DNA of 64,000 nt from the NCBI RefSeq assembly GCF_025567625.1, contig NZ_JAOQJC010000015.1, forward strand, positions 85,456-149,455. The letters are read 5' to 3'. Origin of the DNA: Paenibacillus sp. J5C2022. GTDB taxonomy: Bacteria > Bacillota > Bacilli > Paenibacillales > Paenibacillaceae. Positions 16,047 through 23,086 of this stretch are shown here, one piece after another. The number at the start of each line of letters is the position of its first letter. Position 1 is the first letter of the stretch. Below the pieces are notes generated by a model. That model did no database searches. It was not told where the DNA came from and saw nothing but the letters and a program-made list of their open reading frames with translations. The translations under genes were made by a program, and so were the position numbers.

Positions 16047-17522
16047 ATGGCAAATCCAAGTTCGTCGTTGAGAATCGGATGGGCGGAAGGGGATATTACC
16101 CCGGAACATCCCGTCATTCTAAGAGGCATGTTCTATGCGCGCGTGTCCGAAGGAATAATGGACCCTCTGAGCGTAACCGGATGGGCGCTAGAGTCGGAGG
16201 AAGGACAAGCTGTGCTTGTTAGCTGCGATTTGCTGTCTGTTCCGGAAGTGCTTCGAGAAGAAGTGCGTGCCCGTCTGGACGGCCAACTGCCGGATCTTGA
16301 TCCGATGAACGTTATTATAAGCGCTACCCATACCCACACTGGACCTGAGATCTACGCTCCGTCCGCCGATTACCCGAATCGGGGAATTGGCATCGACGTC
16401 GGTGTTGAGCTCGAAGCGATGAATGTTAATGCTTATATCTCATTTGCGGCTGAACGGATCGCCGAGGTCATTCGCAAGGCCTGGAATGCCCGAACTCCGG
16501 GAAGTCTGGCTTACGGGATGGATTATGCGGTTGTTGGCCGCAACCGCCGCTGGATTGACGAGCAAGGCCGGTCTACGATGTACGGGCTGCATCCCGAAGT
16601 CAGCCATACGTTCCGCCATATTGAAGGGTACGAGGATCATAGTATTAATCTTGCAGCGACCTATGATTGTCATGGTAAGCTGACGGGCTTGGTCGTGAAC
16701 GTGCCATGCCCTTCTCAGGAGAGCGAGACCCTGTTCGTCATTAGCGCGGATTGGTGGTCTGAAGCCCGTCAAGAGCTGCGCCAGCGATTTGGCGGGGAAC
16801 TATTCATTCTCCCTCAATGCAGCGCGGCCGGCGATCTGTCTCCCTTCCTGTTGTATGACAATGCCGCCACTGCGCGTATGCAAGAGCTGAAGGGCCAGTC
16901 TCCCCGCGAGGAGATCGCGCAGCGGATTGCGAATGCTGTACAGGAAATATTGCCCGTCATTGCACAGACTGCCGTCTCATCTCCGGTTCTCAGGCATCAT
17001 GTCGAGACATTGGAGGTGCCGGCTAATCGGCTGACCGAGGACGATGTTCGTACGGCACGACATGATGTCGAAAGATTCAGACTGGAGTACGAGGAAGAAA
17101 TGCGGAAGCTGGAGGCCGATCCGTCGCTTCGCAGCAATCCGCGTTGGTACGTAGCGGTGACGGATGTATACCGCCGCATGAATTGGCATCTTGGTGTCGT
17201 TCGCCGCTTTGAGTTGCAGAGGGAGACCCCGACGATTCCGGCCGAAATTCATGTTCTGCGAATCGGAGATATCGCTTTTACGACGGTTCCTTACGAATAT
17301 TATCTGGATTACGGCATTCAGATCAAGGTGCGCAACGAAGGCGTAGCCGTGCAGACATTTCTGATCCAGCTCGCGGGAGGAGGGACATATCTCCCCAGCC
17401 AGCGCTCGTTGGCCGGAGGAGGTTATGGTTCTGTACCGGCCAGCAATCCCGTCGGCCCGGAAGGCGGACAAGCCATTGTCGAGCACACGGTTGGGACCGT
17501 TGGGAAGTTGTTTCGTCCATAG
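16047..17522 (+). CDS. neutral/alkaline ceramidase-like protein (N-terminal domain family)
   Basis: A 491-residue protein without a signal peptide. The first half resembles the neutral/alkaline non-lysosomal ceramidase N-terminal domain: IGWAEGDITP at the start, then SATHTHTGPE, the His-rich zinc-type motif of that family, and NVPCPSQ and PQCSAAGDLSP later. True ceramidases are longer (about 650 residues) and secreted. This one lacks both the export signal and the C-terminal domain, so the substrate is probably not ceramide and may be another amide or sugar compound. ATG 16047 has AAGGAGG eight bases upstream; an in-frame GTG at 16029 does not. It forms an operon with the SDR and ends at a strong terminator. 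Confidence 0.75.
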   Translation: MANPSSSLRIGWAEGDITPEHPVILRGMFYARVSEGIMDPLSVTGWALESEEGQAVLVSCDLLSVPEVLREEVRARLDGQLPDLDPMNVIISATHTHTGPEIYAPSADYPNRGIGIDVGVELEAMNVNAYISFAAERIAEVIRKAWNARTPGSLAYGMDYAVVGRNRRWIDEQGRSTMYGLHPEVSHTFRHIEGYEDHSINLAATYDCHGKLTGLVVNVPCPSQESETLFVISADWWSEARQELRQRFGGELFILPQCSAAGDLSPFLLYDNAATARMQELKGQSPREEIAQRIANAVQEILPVIAQTAVSSPVLRHHVETLEVPANRLTEDDVRTARHDVERFRLEYEEEMRKLEADPSLRSNPRWYVAVTDVYRRMNWHLGVVRRFELQRETPTIPAEIHVLRIGDIAFTTVPYEYYLDYGIQIKVRNEGVAVQTFLIQLAGGGTYLPSQRSLAGGGYGSVPASNPVGPEGGQAIVEHTVGTVGKLFRP

Positions 17523-17534
17523 CAAACCCCGTAC

Positions 17535-17576
17535 CGCTGCCCGCAAGTCAGATTGACTTGCAGGGCAGCGTTTTTT
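17535..17576 (+). terminator. strong terminator after the ceramidase-like gene
   Basis: CGCTGCCCGCAAGTC pairs with GACTTGCAGGGCAGCG, followed by six T. Confidence 0.9.
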
Positions 17577-17703
17577 GTATGGATATGGATGTACAATATT
17601 TTATTCTTTACTAAAAACTAGAAAAAAGAGCTTTCGAAAACTATGAAATCCGAATAATTATTGAAAACCCCATAATTTCGTTCGACTTTTGTCTGACACA
17701 CAC

Positions 17704-17732
17704 TTGATGAAGCCGAGCAAAATTGCTATCAT
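17704..17732 (+). promoter_or_regulatory. candidate sigma-A promoter for serC
   Basis: TTGATG, a 17-base spacer and TATCAT, ending 39 bases before the serC ATG. Confidence 0.55.
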
Positions 17733-17771
17733 AGCGTTATTATGTATAAAGATGAAGGGGTGGAGAGAGCG

Positions 17772-18857
17772 ATGACCAGAGCATACAATTTCAACGCAGG
17801 ACCGGCGGCAATCCCGTTAGAGGTGCTGCAGCAAGCCCAGGAGCAATTCGTCGATTACCAAGGCGCAGGCATGTCCATTATGGAGATGTCGCACAGAAGC
17901 AAGCTGTATGAGGAAGTGAACGCCAGCGCCCAGCAACTGCTTAAGGAACTGCTGCAAATTCCGGACGGCTATCATGTGCTGCTGCTGCAAGGCGGGGCCA
18001 GCACACAATTCGCGATGCTTCCGATGAACCTGCTCCGTCCAGGACGTCCTGGAGCATACGTGCAGACGGGTGCGTGGGCGAACAAAGCGATTAAAGAAGC
18101 GAAGATCATCGGTGAGACGGTGATTGCCGCGTCTACCGAATCCGATCAATATATGCGCGTGCCAAGCCAGTCCGAAATCGTTATCCCCGAGAATGCGTCG
18201 TATCTTCATCTGACGTCCAATGAGACGATTGGAGGCACTCAGTTCCAGCAGTACCCGGACAGCGTAGGCGTGCCGCTAATTGCGGACATGTCCAGCGACA
18301 TCCTGAGTCGGCCGCTTGATGTGAGCCAGTTCGGCATGATCTATGCCGGGGCGCAGAAAAATCTGGGCCCGTCCGGCGTAACAGTCGTTATCGTGCGGGA
18401 CGAGCTCATTCAAGAAGCGCCTGCGCATATTCCGGCAATGTTCCGTTATGCGACTCATGCCAAGAGCAGCTCACTCTACAATACGCCTCCATCCTTCGCA
18501 GTATATATGGTGAAGCTTGTATTGGAATGGATCAAGTCCAAGGGCGGAGTAGCGGAGCTCGAGCAATTCAATAAAGAGAAGACGGCACTGATCTACAACG
18601 CAATCGACAATAGCGAAGGCTTCTACAAGGGCTGCGCCAATCCGGATAGCCGCTCCGTCATGAACATTACGTTCCGGTTGGGTAGCGAGGAGTTGGAGAA
18701 GCTGTTCGTGAAACAATCGGAGCAAGAGGGCTTTGTCGGCCTGAAGGGTCATCGCGATGTCGGAGGCCTTCGCGCATCAACCTACAACGCCGTACCGCTG
18801 GAGAGCTGCAAGGCGCTCGCTCAATTTATGGCGGACTTCCAGAAGCGTAACGGTTAA
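17772..18857 (+). CDS. serC: phosphoserine aminotransferase
   Basis: Transfers the amino group from glutamate to 3-phosphohydroxypyruvate in serine synthesis and can act in the pyridoxal phosphate pathway. It has 361 residues and is a fold-type IV-like class V aminotransferase. It starts MTRAYNFNAGPAAIP, then GMSIMEMSHRS, LLLQGGASTQFAM and HLTSNETIGGTQF. ADMSSDILSRPLD is followed by YAGAQKNLGPSGVTVV, containing the PLP lysine in the AQKN motif. The C-terminus has RVGGLRASTYNAVPLE-like residues (DVGGLRASTYNAV). ATG 17772 is preceded by GGGGTGGAGAG; the upstream in-frame ATG at 17742 lacks a site. It appears monocistronic and is not linked to serA or serB in this window. Confidence 0.95.
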   Translation: MTRAYNFNAGPAAIPLEVLQQAQEQFVDYQGAGMSIMEMSHRSKLYEEVNASAQQLLKELLQIPDGYHVLLLQGGASTQFAMLPMNLLRPGRPGAYVQTGAWANKAIKEAKIIGETVIAASTESDQYMRVPSQSEIVIPENASYLHLTSNETIGGTQFQQYPDSVGVPLIADMSSDILSRPLDVSQFGMIYAGAQKNLGPSGVTVVIVRDELIQEAPAHIPAMFRYATHAKSSSLYNTPPSFAVYMVKLVLEWIKSKGGVAELEQFNKEKTALIYNAIDNSEGFYKGCANPDSRSVMNITFRLGSEELEKLFVKQSEQEGFVGLKGHRDVGGLRASTYNAVPLESCKALAQFMADFQKRNG

Positions 18858-18880
18858 TCTCATCATTCTGCCACGAAAAA

Positions 18881-18920
18881 ACCGCCCTTGCCTCGTCGAT
18901 AACGAAGGAAGGGCGGTCTT
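18881..18920 (-). terminator. terminator for the response-regulator gene, shared with serC
   Basis: ACCGCCCTT and AAGGGCGGT form the stem. Read on the minus strand it ends in a long T-run (the AAAAAA before 18881); on the plus strand the tail is only TCTTCTT. It lies between two convergent genes. Confidence 0.8.
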
Positions 18921-18947
18921 CTTGCATAGGCACTGTATTCGCCGCTC

Positions 18948-19661
18948 TTATGCCAAAGATTCGTTGTAGCTCGGGATATGCATCTTGTACCCTACGTTGC
19001 GAACGGTCATAATGTATTCAGGGGTGCGCGCGTTCTTCTCAATCTTGTCGCGCAGATGGCTAATATGGACATCGACTATCCGCGTATCGCCGAGGAAGTG
19101 ATAATCCCAGACGCCATGCAGCAGCTGCTGGCGGCTTAGCACTTTCCCCTTATGACGGCACAGGAAGTGCAGCAGCTCGAACTCCTTCGGCGTAAGCTCG
19201 ATCGGCTTTCCCCCGATCCGCACCTCACGCTGCTCCACAAGTACGGTCAATTGGCCGATTGTATACGTGGTCTCATCAGCGGATCCCGGTAGCGTCTGCA
19301 ATCGGCGGAATATCGCCCCGATACGGGAGATGAGTTCTTGCGGACTGAATGGCTTGGTCATATAATCGTCGGCGCCATTGTCGAGGCCGGCGATTTTGTC
19401 TGTTACGTCCTGCAGAGCGGTCAGCATAATGATGGGGACGGCATTGTTCTGCTTGCGCAATTCCCGGCATACTTGAATGCCGTCCATCTTCGGCAGCATC
19501 AGATCCAATACTATCAAGTCCGGGCGGAATGAACGGAGCATATCGAATACGGCTTCACCGTCGTCAACGCATCTTACATCGTAACCAGCGAGCTTTAAAT
19601 TGAAATCAATCAACATGGAGATGGAGGGCTCGTCGTCCACAACCAATATTTTTTTTCGCAT
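18948..19661 (-). CDS. orphan OmpR/PhoB-family response regulator
   Basis: A 237-residue regulator. The receiver domain has VVDDEPSIS, the phospho-Asp in LIVLDLMLPKMDG, Thr in MLTALQ and Lys in YMTKPFSPQEL. The winged-helix domain has PIELTPKEFELLHFLC, DTRIVDVHISHLRDKIE and TVRNVGYKM. The start is ATG at 19661 with AAGGAGATAAATTG directly before it; the longer open frame reaching 19928 would run across the divergent gene and is not credible. No kinase gene is adjacent, so its partner must be encoded elsewhere. It reads away from trmL. It resembles PhoP/ResD-type regulators, without evidence for a specific target. Confidence 0.9.
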   Translation of the reverse strand: MRKKILVVDDEPSISMLIDFNLKLAGYDVRCVDDGEAVFDMLRSFRPDLIVLDLMLPKMDGIQVCRELRKQNNAVPIIMLTALQDVTDKIAGLDNGADDYMTKPFSPQELISRIGAIFRRLQTLPGSADETTYTIGQLTVLVEQREVRIGGKPIELTPKEFELLHFLCRHKGKVLSRQQLLHGVWDYHFLGDTRIVDVHISHLRDKIEKNARTPEYIMTVRNVGYKMHIPSYNESLA

Positions 19662-19791
19662 CAATTTATCTCCTTTGTCTCCTAGTATGTATCCCATTAT
19701 GGGGGCAATAATTATGCGGAAGATTAACGGTACGTAAAGCCAGTGTAAAATCGTGAATATACAGGTAATTGAAGGATGGGAGGATTTCACT

Positions 19792-20256
19792 ATGACATTC
19801 CATATCGTGCTCGTAGAACCGGAGATACCGGCCAATACGGGCAATATCGCAAGGACGTGCGCCGCGACGGCGACGCATCTGCATCTGGTAAGGCCGCTCG
19901 GCTTCAATACCGACGACCGGACGCTCAAGCGGGCGGGACTGGATTATTGGCATGCGGTACAGGTGCATTACCACGATTCCTTCCAGGAAGTGCAGGAACA
20001 GTACGCGGGGGGACGTTTCTTCTACGCCAGTACGCGGGCCAGCAAGTTATATTCGGATTTCCAGTATCAAGACGGCGATTTCTTTGTGTTCGGTAAAGAG
20101 ACGAAAGGGCTGCCACAATCGCTCATAGACGAGAATCCGGACACATGCATTCGGATGCCGATGACGGACAAGGTGAGATCCCTTAATTTGTCAAATTCAG
20201 CTGCAATTGTATTATTTGAAGCGCTTCGTCAAACCGGTTTTGTTAATTTGAAGTAA
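19792..20256 (+). CDS. trmL: tRNA (cytidine/uridine-34 2'-O)-methyltransferase TrmL
   Basis: A SPOUT-family enzyme (154 residues, the usual length) that methylates the ribose of the wobble base in tRNA-Leu isoacceptors using SAM. Family motifs seen: HIVLVEPEIPANTGNIART at the N-terminus, then LVRPLGF, FGKETKGLP, and the knot-forming C-terminal motif RSLNLSNSAAIVLFEALRQ. ATG 19792 is preceded by GGGAGGA. It is divergent from the response regulator. A weak promoter-like TTAACG-16-TAAAAT lies at 19724-19751. An AbrB-like gene follows after 122 bases with its own promoter candidate. Confidence 0.93.
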   Translation: MTFHIVLVEPEIPANTGNIARTCAATATHLHLVRPLGFNTDDRTLKRAGLDYWHAVQVHYHDSFQEVQEQYAGGRFFYASTRASKLYSDFQYQDGDFFVFGKETKGLPQSLIDENPDTCIRMPMTDKVRSLNLSNSAAIVLFEALRQTGFVNLK

Positions 20257-20294
20257 TAATATGAAAATTACAAATTAGTGATGAGAAGAAGGAA

Positions 20295-20323
20295 TTGAGA
20301 AGATGCTGTCGAAGAGTTAATAT
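20295..20323 (+). promoter_or_regulatory. candidate sigma-A promoter for the AbrB-like gene
   Basis: TTGAGA, a 17-base spacer and TAATAT, ending 55 bases before the ATG. Confidence 0.5.
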
Positions 20324-20378
20324 CGCACAGGTTTCTCAAAATAATACTTACAAATTCAGGCATAAAGAGGTGAAAGTG

Positions 20379-20627
20379 ATGAAACCAGCAGGCGTTGTAA
20401 GAAAGGTAGACCAGCTTGGACGAATTGTGCTTCCAAAATCATTGCGAAAACGTTATTTGATGAACGAGGGCGATCCCGTTGAAATATTCGTTCAAGGTGA
20501 TCATATCATCCTTGAAAGATACCGTCCCAAATGCGTATTCTGTGGTTCGATGGATGAAGTGAAGGAGTTCAAGGAGCGCTATGTATGCGGAGCATGCATG
20601 GAAGAGATGGGCTATCTGAAGCGCTAA
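20379..20627 (+). CDS. AbrB-family transition-state regulator with a C-terminal Cys4 motif
   Basis: An 82-residue DNA-binding protein. The first 52 residues are a swapped-hairpin AbrB domain: GVVRKVDQLGRIVLPKSLRK, then GDPVEIFVQGDHIILERY. Instead of the AbrB multimerisation tail, the C-terminus carries CVFCG and, 17 residues after its last Cys, CGAC: a four-cysteine zinc-ribbon-like motif. Such short Cys4 variants are seen in AbrB/SpoVT relatives of Firmicutes. ATG 20379 has GAGGTGAAAGTG before it; the upstream in-frame codons lack a site. A role in growth-phase gene control is inferred from the family; no target is evident. Confidence 0.88.
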   Translation: MKPAGVVRKVDQLGRIVLPKSLRKRYLMNEGDPVEIFVQGDHIILERYRPKCVFCGSMDEVKEFKERYVCGACMEEMGYLKR

Positions 20628-20710
20628 CGTAAGCAGAGGGCTCTGCCCTCCTTATGCGACGATTAACGATTCGGCAAATGAGAAAAAAAGTTCTAATGTG
20701 GTAAACAAAA

Positions 20711-20757
20711 AAGAAGCTTCCCTTACCTTTATGGTGCGGGGAGCTTCTTTCTTTGCT
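20711..20757. terminator. bidirectional terminator between the AbrB-like gene and a small membrane-protein gene
   Basis: GAAGCTTCCC pairs with GGGGAGCTTC, with AAAAAA before and TTTCTTT after. It can stop transcripts from both sides. Confidence 0.8.
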
Positions 20758-20774
20758 TTCATCCTATGAACCGC

Positions 20775-20873
20775 TTACAGTCCGGAAGTTTTGTCCTCAT
20801 TGTAAGAGCTGGTTAATATGGCAGCGATGAATAATGCAAACACGGTCATCACAATCCAAAACGTCAATCCCAT
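20775..20873 (-). CDS. 32-residue single-span membrane protein
   Basis: A small gene too short for usual gene finders. It starts at ATG 20873, with GGAGGTG eight bases upstream (on the minus strand), and reads to TAA at 20775. The product begins MGLTFWIVMTVFALFIAAIL, a single transmembrane helix, followed by a hydrophilic tail TSSYNEDKTSGL. It is flanked by a terminator, so it is a stand-alone transcription unit. It resembles small subunits that stabilise membrane complexes only in general form, and no family was recognised. The strong ribosome site and membrane topology make a real gene likely. Confidence 0.65.
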   Translation of the reverse strand: MGLTFWIVMTVFALFIAAILTSSYNEDKTSGL

Positions 20874-20999
20874 TGCTTCGACACCTCCAAGTTAGCTATG
20901 TCTATTATACCCAACGTTGTCCGAAAAGAAAACGTGAAAAGTTGTGAACACATTGTTAACGGCACGGATACTTGTAGTATAGGGAGGAGGTATGAAGCA

Positions 21000-22136
21000 A
21001 TGGACGAAAAGAATGCCGTGCTGTCATTCGGAGGACACGATCTGCCGATGAAACGAACGGACATTGCAAGGCTAAAGGAGACTGCGCATCAAGTGTGGTC
21101 AGATCCGGCGATAGGACGGAACAATTCGGAATGGGAAGGGCTGTTGCCATACCGCAGGCTTATAGGCGACTTCTTGCATGCAGAAGGCGCACAGGTGGAA
21201 CCGGAACAGCTTCTATTAATGGAAGGAACGGGAGAGGCGGTGGGATTGGCACTGCGCACGCTTGCAGCTCCAGGTGATTATGTATTGCTGGAGCAGCCTG
21301 CAGATGACTGCATCATCTCATTATGCAACCGAAGGGGGCTTCTTATCGCCGCTGCGGATAGTGACGGGGAGGGCATTGTCGCAGAGCAGGCGGAGCGGCT
21401 AATCGTGCGTCATCGGCCCAAGCTGATGCTGGCTGTGCCTGACTTCCGCAATCCTACGGGGGGATGCTGGAGCCTGGAGCGGAGAAGAAAGATGTTGCAG
21501 TTGTGCATGGCTTACGGTGTAACGATTGTAGAGCACGATCTCTATGGCCATACAGGATTCCAGAGCGATCATCGGCGGCGGTATCCTTCTCTGCTTGCGC
21601 TTGCTTCGGTGCAGTCAGGAGGAAGCGCGACAGTCGTTCAGATCGGCAGCTTGACGGATACGCTCGCTCCCGTCATGCGTTCCGCCTGGATCGCAACGGC
21701 GAATGAGCAGGCGCTTGCCGTGCTGCGTGACGCGAGGCAGGAGAGCGGAGACGCGATCTCCCAGACAATAGCATACCGTTATCTGGAGCAATTGAACATT
21801 CAGCACGGCTTGAGGCAAGCAGCCCGAGGCAGAAGGCAGAGGCTGACGGCGATGGTCCGGGAGCTGCGTCACGGGAATATGTCGGATCTGAACTGGACTT
21901 TGCCAGAGGGAGGCATATACTTGTGGCTGGGGCTGCCGGAGGGGCTTGATGCGGATGCTCTGCTACGAGCTTCCCGTGCGAAGGGCGTCACCTTCCATCC
22001 CGGAGCATCGTGTTACGTACACAGCGGGAAGCGCAATACGGCAAGGCTTAACTTTGCCTTGCACTCCCCAAAGCTCATTGCATCCGGGATGCAGAGGCTG
22101 ATTGAAGCGATTGGGGAATTCACGGCTCGGCGTTGA
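21000..22136 (+). CDS. fold-type I aminotransferase homologue lacking the PLP lysine
   Basis: A 378-residue protein resembling the aminotransferase half of MocR/PdxR and AAT-I enzymes, without a DNA-binding domain. Conserved pieces: GTGEAVGLALRTLAAPGD, VPDFRNPTGG (the Asn that contacts PLP), VEHDLYG (Asp and Tyr of the cofactor site) and ARLNFAL (carboxylate-binding Arg). Where relatives read SFSKTLAPGLR, this one reads GSLTDTLAPVMRSAW: the Schiff-base lysine is Asp220. It therefore probably cannot act as a normal aminotransferase and may bind a ligand or act as a regulator. ATG 21000 was chosen because GGGAGGAGG lies ten bases upstream. Its 3' end overlaps the convergent DUF2161 gene by 17 bases. 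Confidence 0.85.
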   Translation: MDEKNAVLSFGGHDLPMKRTDIARLKETAHQVWSDPAIGRNNSEWEGLLPYRRLIGDFLHAEGAQVEPEQLLLMEGTGEAVGLALRTLAAPGDYVLLEQPADDCIISLCNRRGLLIAAADSDGEGIVAEQAERLIVRHRPKLMLAVPDFRNPTGGCWSLERRRKMLQLCMAYGVTIVEHDLYGHTGFQSDHRRRYPSLLALASVQSGGSATVVQIGSLTDTLAPVMRSAWIATANEQALAVLRDARQESGDAISQTIAYRYLEQLNIQHGLRQAARGRRQRLTAMVRELRHGNMSDLNWTLPEGGIYLWLGLPEGLDADALLRASRAKGVTFHPGASCYVHSGKRNTARLNFALHSPKLIASGMQRLIEAIGEFTARR

Positions 22137-22845
22137 AGGACGAAGCCCATTCCTCGATAACATGGCTATACTGCTTCAAAGCGTCCGCACCGGACGGAAG
22201 CAAGCCATATTTGCCCCGCTCGATACGATGGAACCAGCCGTAGTAATTATGGCGCAGCATGTCGCCGCATCTCCGGTAGCCGGTCTCTTTCGCTATCCGG
22301 CTTGGCGAGCAGGGCCCCAACCTGTCGATTGTATACGCACAGCGCAGCGCTTTCTCCCGGTAGGCGGTCATCAGCATGCGGCCGGTACTGCCGCCGGTAT
22401 TGTAATCGCCGCTGCGCTCCTTGAATTCCATCAGCAGACGCGAGCGCTTCTTCACACGGTTGCCGCGCACAGGGGGATCGCCAGGCTCACACAGCACGTC
22501 CAGGACGGGCGCCTTGGTTTTATAGAACGTGACGGTCATGAGCCCTATCCCCAGCATGCGGCACAGCTCCGCCAGATCCCCGAAGCGCTGATTATGCGCG
22601 CCGCTCTTCTTCCTGTTGCGCTCTACAGCCAGGAAGACATCGCCATTCAAGCGAAGACGTTCAACTCCCTGCAGAAGCAGCGCGAGGTTGAACGTTTTTT
22701 TCATCTCGACGATGACCATTGCTCCCGTATCCTGATGTACAGCGACGAGATCGCAGTTCAGCACCTCGCTCTTCACATCGTATCCCTGTTCTTCGAAGTG
22801 CTGCTTGATGGGCTCGTACAGTTCTTCTTCCCGTTTCACGGCCAT
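22120..22845 (-). CDS. DUF2161 protein, predicted PD-(D/E)xK-type phosphodiesterase
   Basis: A 241-residue soluble protein. Near the N-terminus it reads REEELYEPIKQHFEEQGYDV, then CDLVAV and IVEMKKTFN, an Asp followed by E-x-K, which fits the nuclease-like core of the DUF2161 family. Later segments (ERLRLNGDVFLAVER and GPCSPSRIAKETGYRR) also fit; the last looks like a small winged-helix. The function is not known for the family, and a nucleic-acid role is inferred. The start is ATG 22845 with a purine-rich GAGAGGGGATAGG upstream; a longer frame to 22944 has no site. It converges on and overlaps the end of the aminotransferase-like gene. Confidence 0.75.
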   Translation of the reverse strand: MAVKREEELYEPIKQHFEEQGYDVKSEVLNCDLVAVHQDTGAMVIVEMKKTFNLALLLQGVERLRLNGDVFLAVERNRKKSGAHNQRFGDLAELCRMLGIGLMTVTFYKTKAPVLDVLCEPGDPPVRGNRVKKRSRLLMEFKERSGDYNTGGSTGRMLMTAYREKALRCAYTIDRLGPCSPSRIAKETGYRRCGDMLRHNYYGWFHRIERGKYGLLPSGADALKQYSHVIEEWASSFNAEP

Positions 22846-23086
22846 ATTCCTATCCCCTCTCCTACCGCAAGCAGTCGGTGGACCTAATTCATCATTATAG
22901 CAAAGGGAAGGGCAGATATGTCGATTCTTGTGGGAACGCAGCATAAAATATTGGGCAACTTCAGGCTCGTATACGCATAGACTTGTAATACTTCAGAATT
23001 GATGAGGTCGTGCAATAGGGAAGCGGGAATCTCCCGAGCGGAGAGTGAATAGCGTAAATGCGCATAGCGTTGGGAGGAGGCACAGC

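Noticed and set aside
22946..23000. Sigma-E-type promoter before prkA
   Set aside because: AAATATT and a TATACGCA-like box are present, but the spacing (17 bases) and the -10 match are poor.
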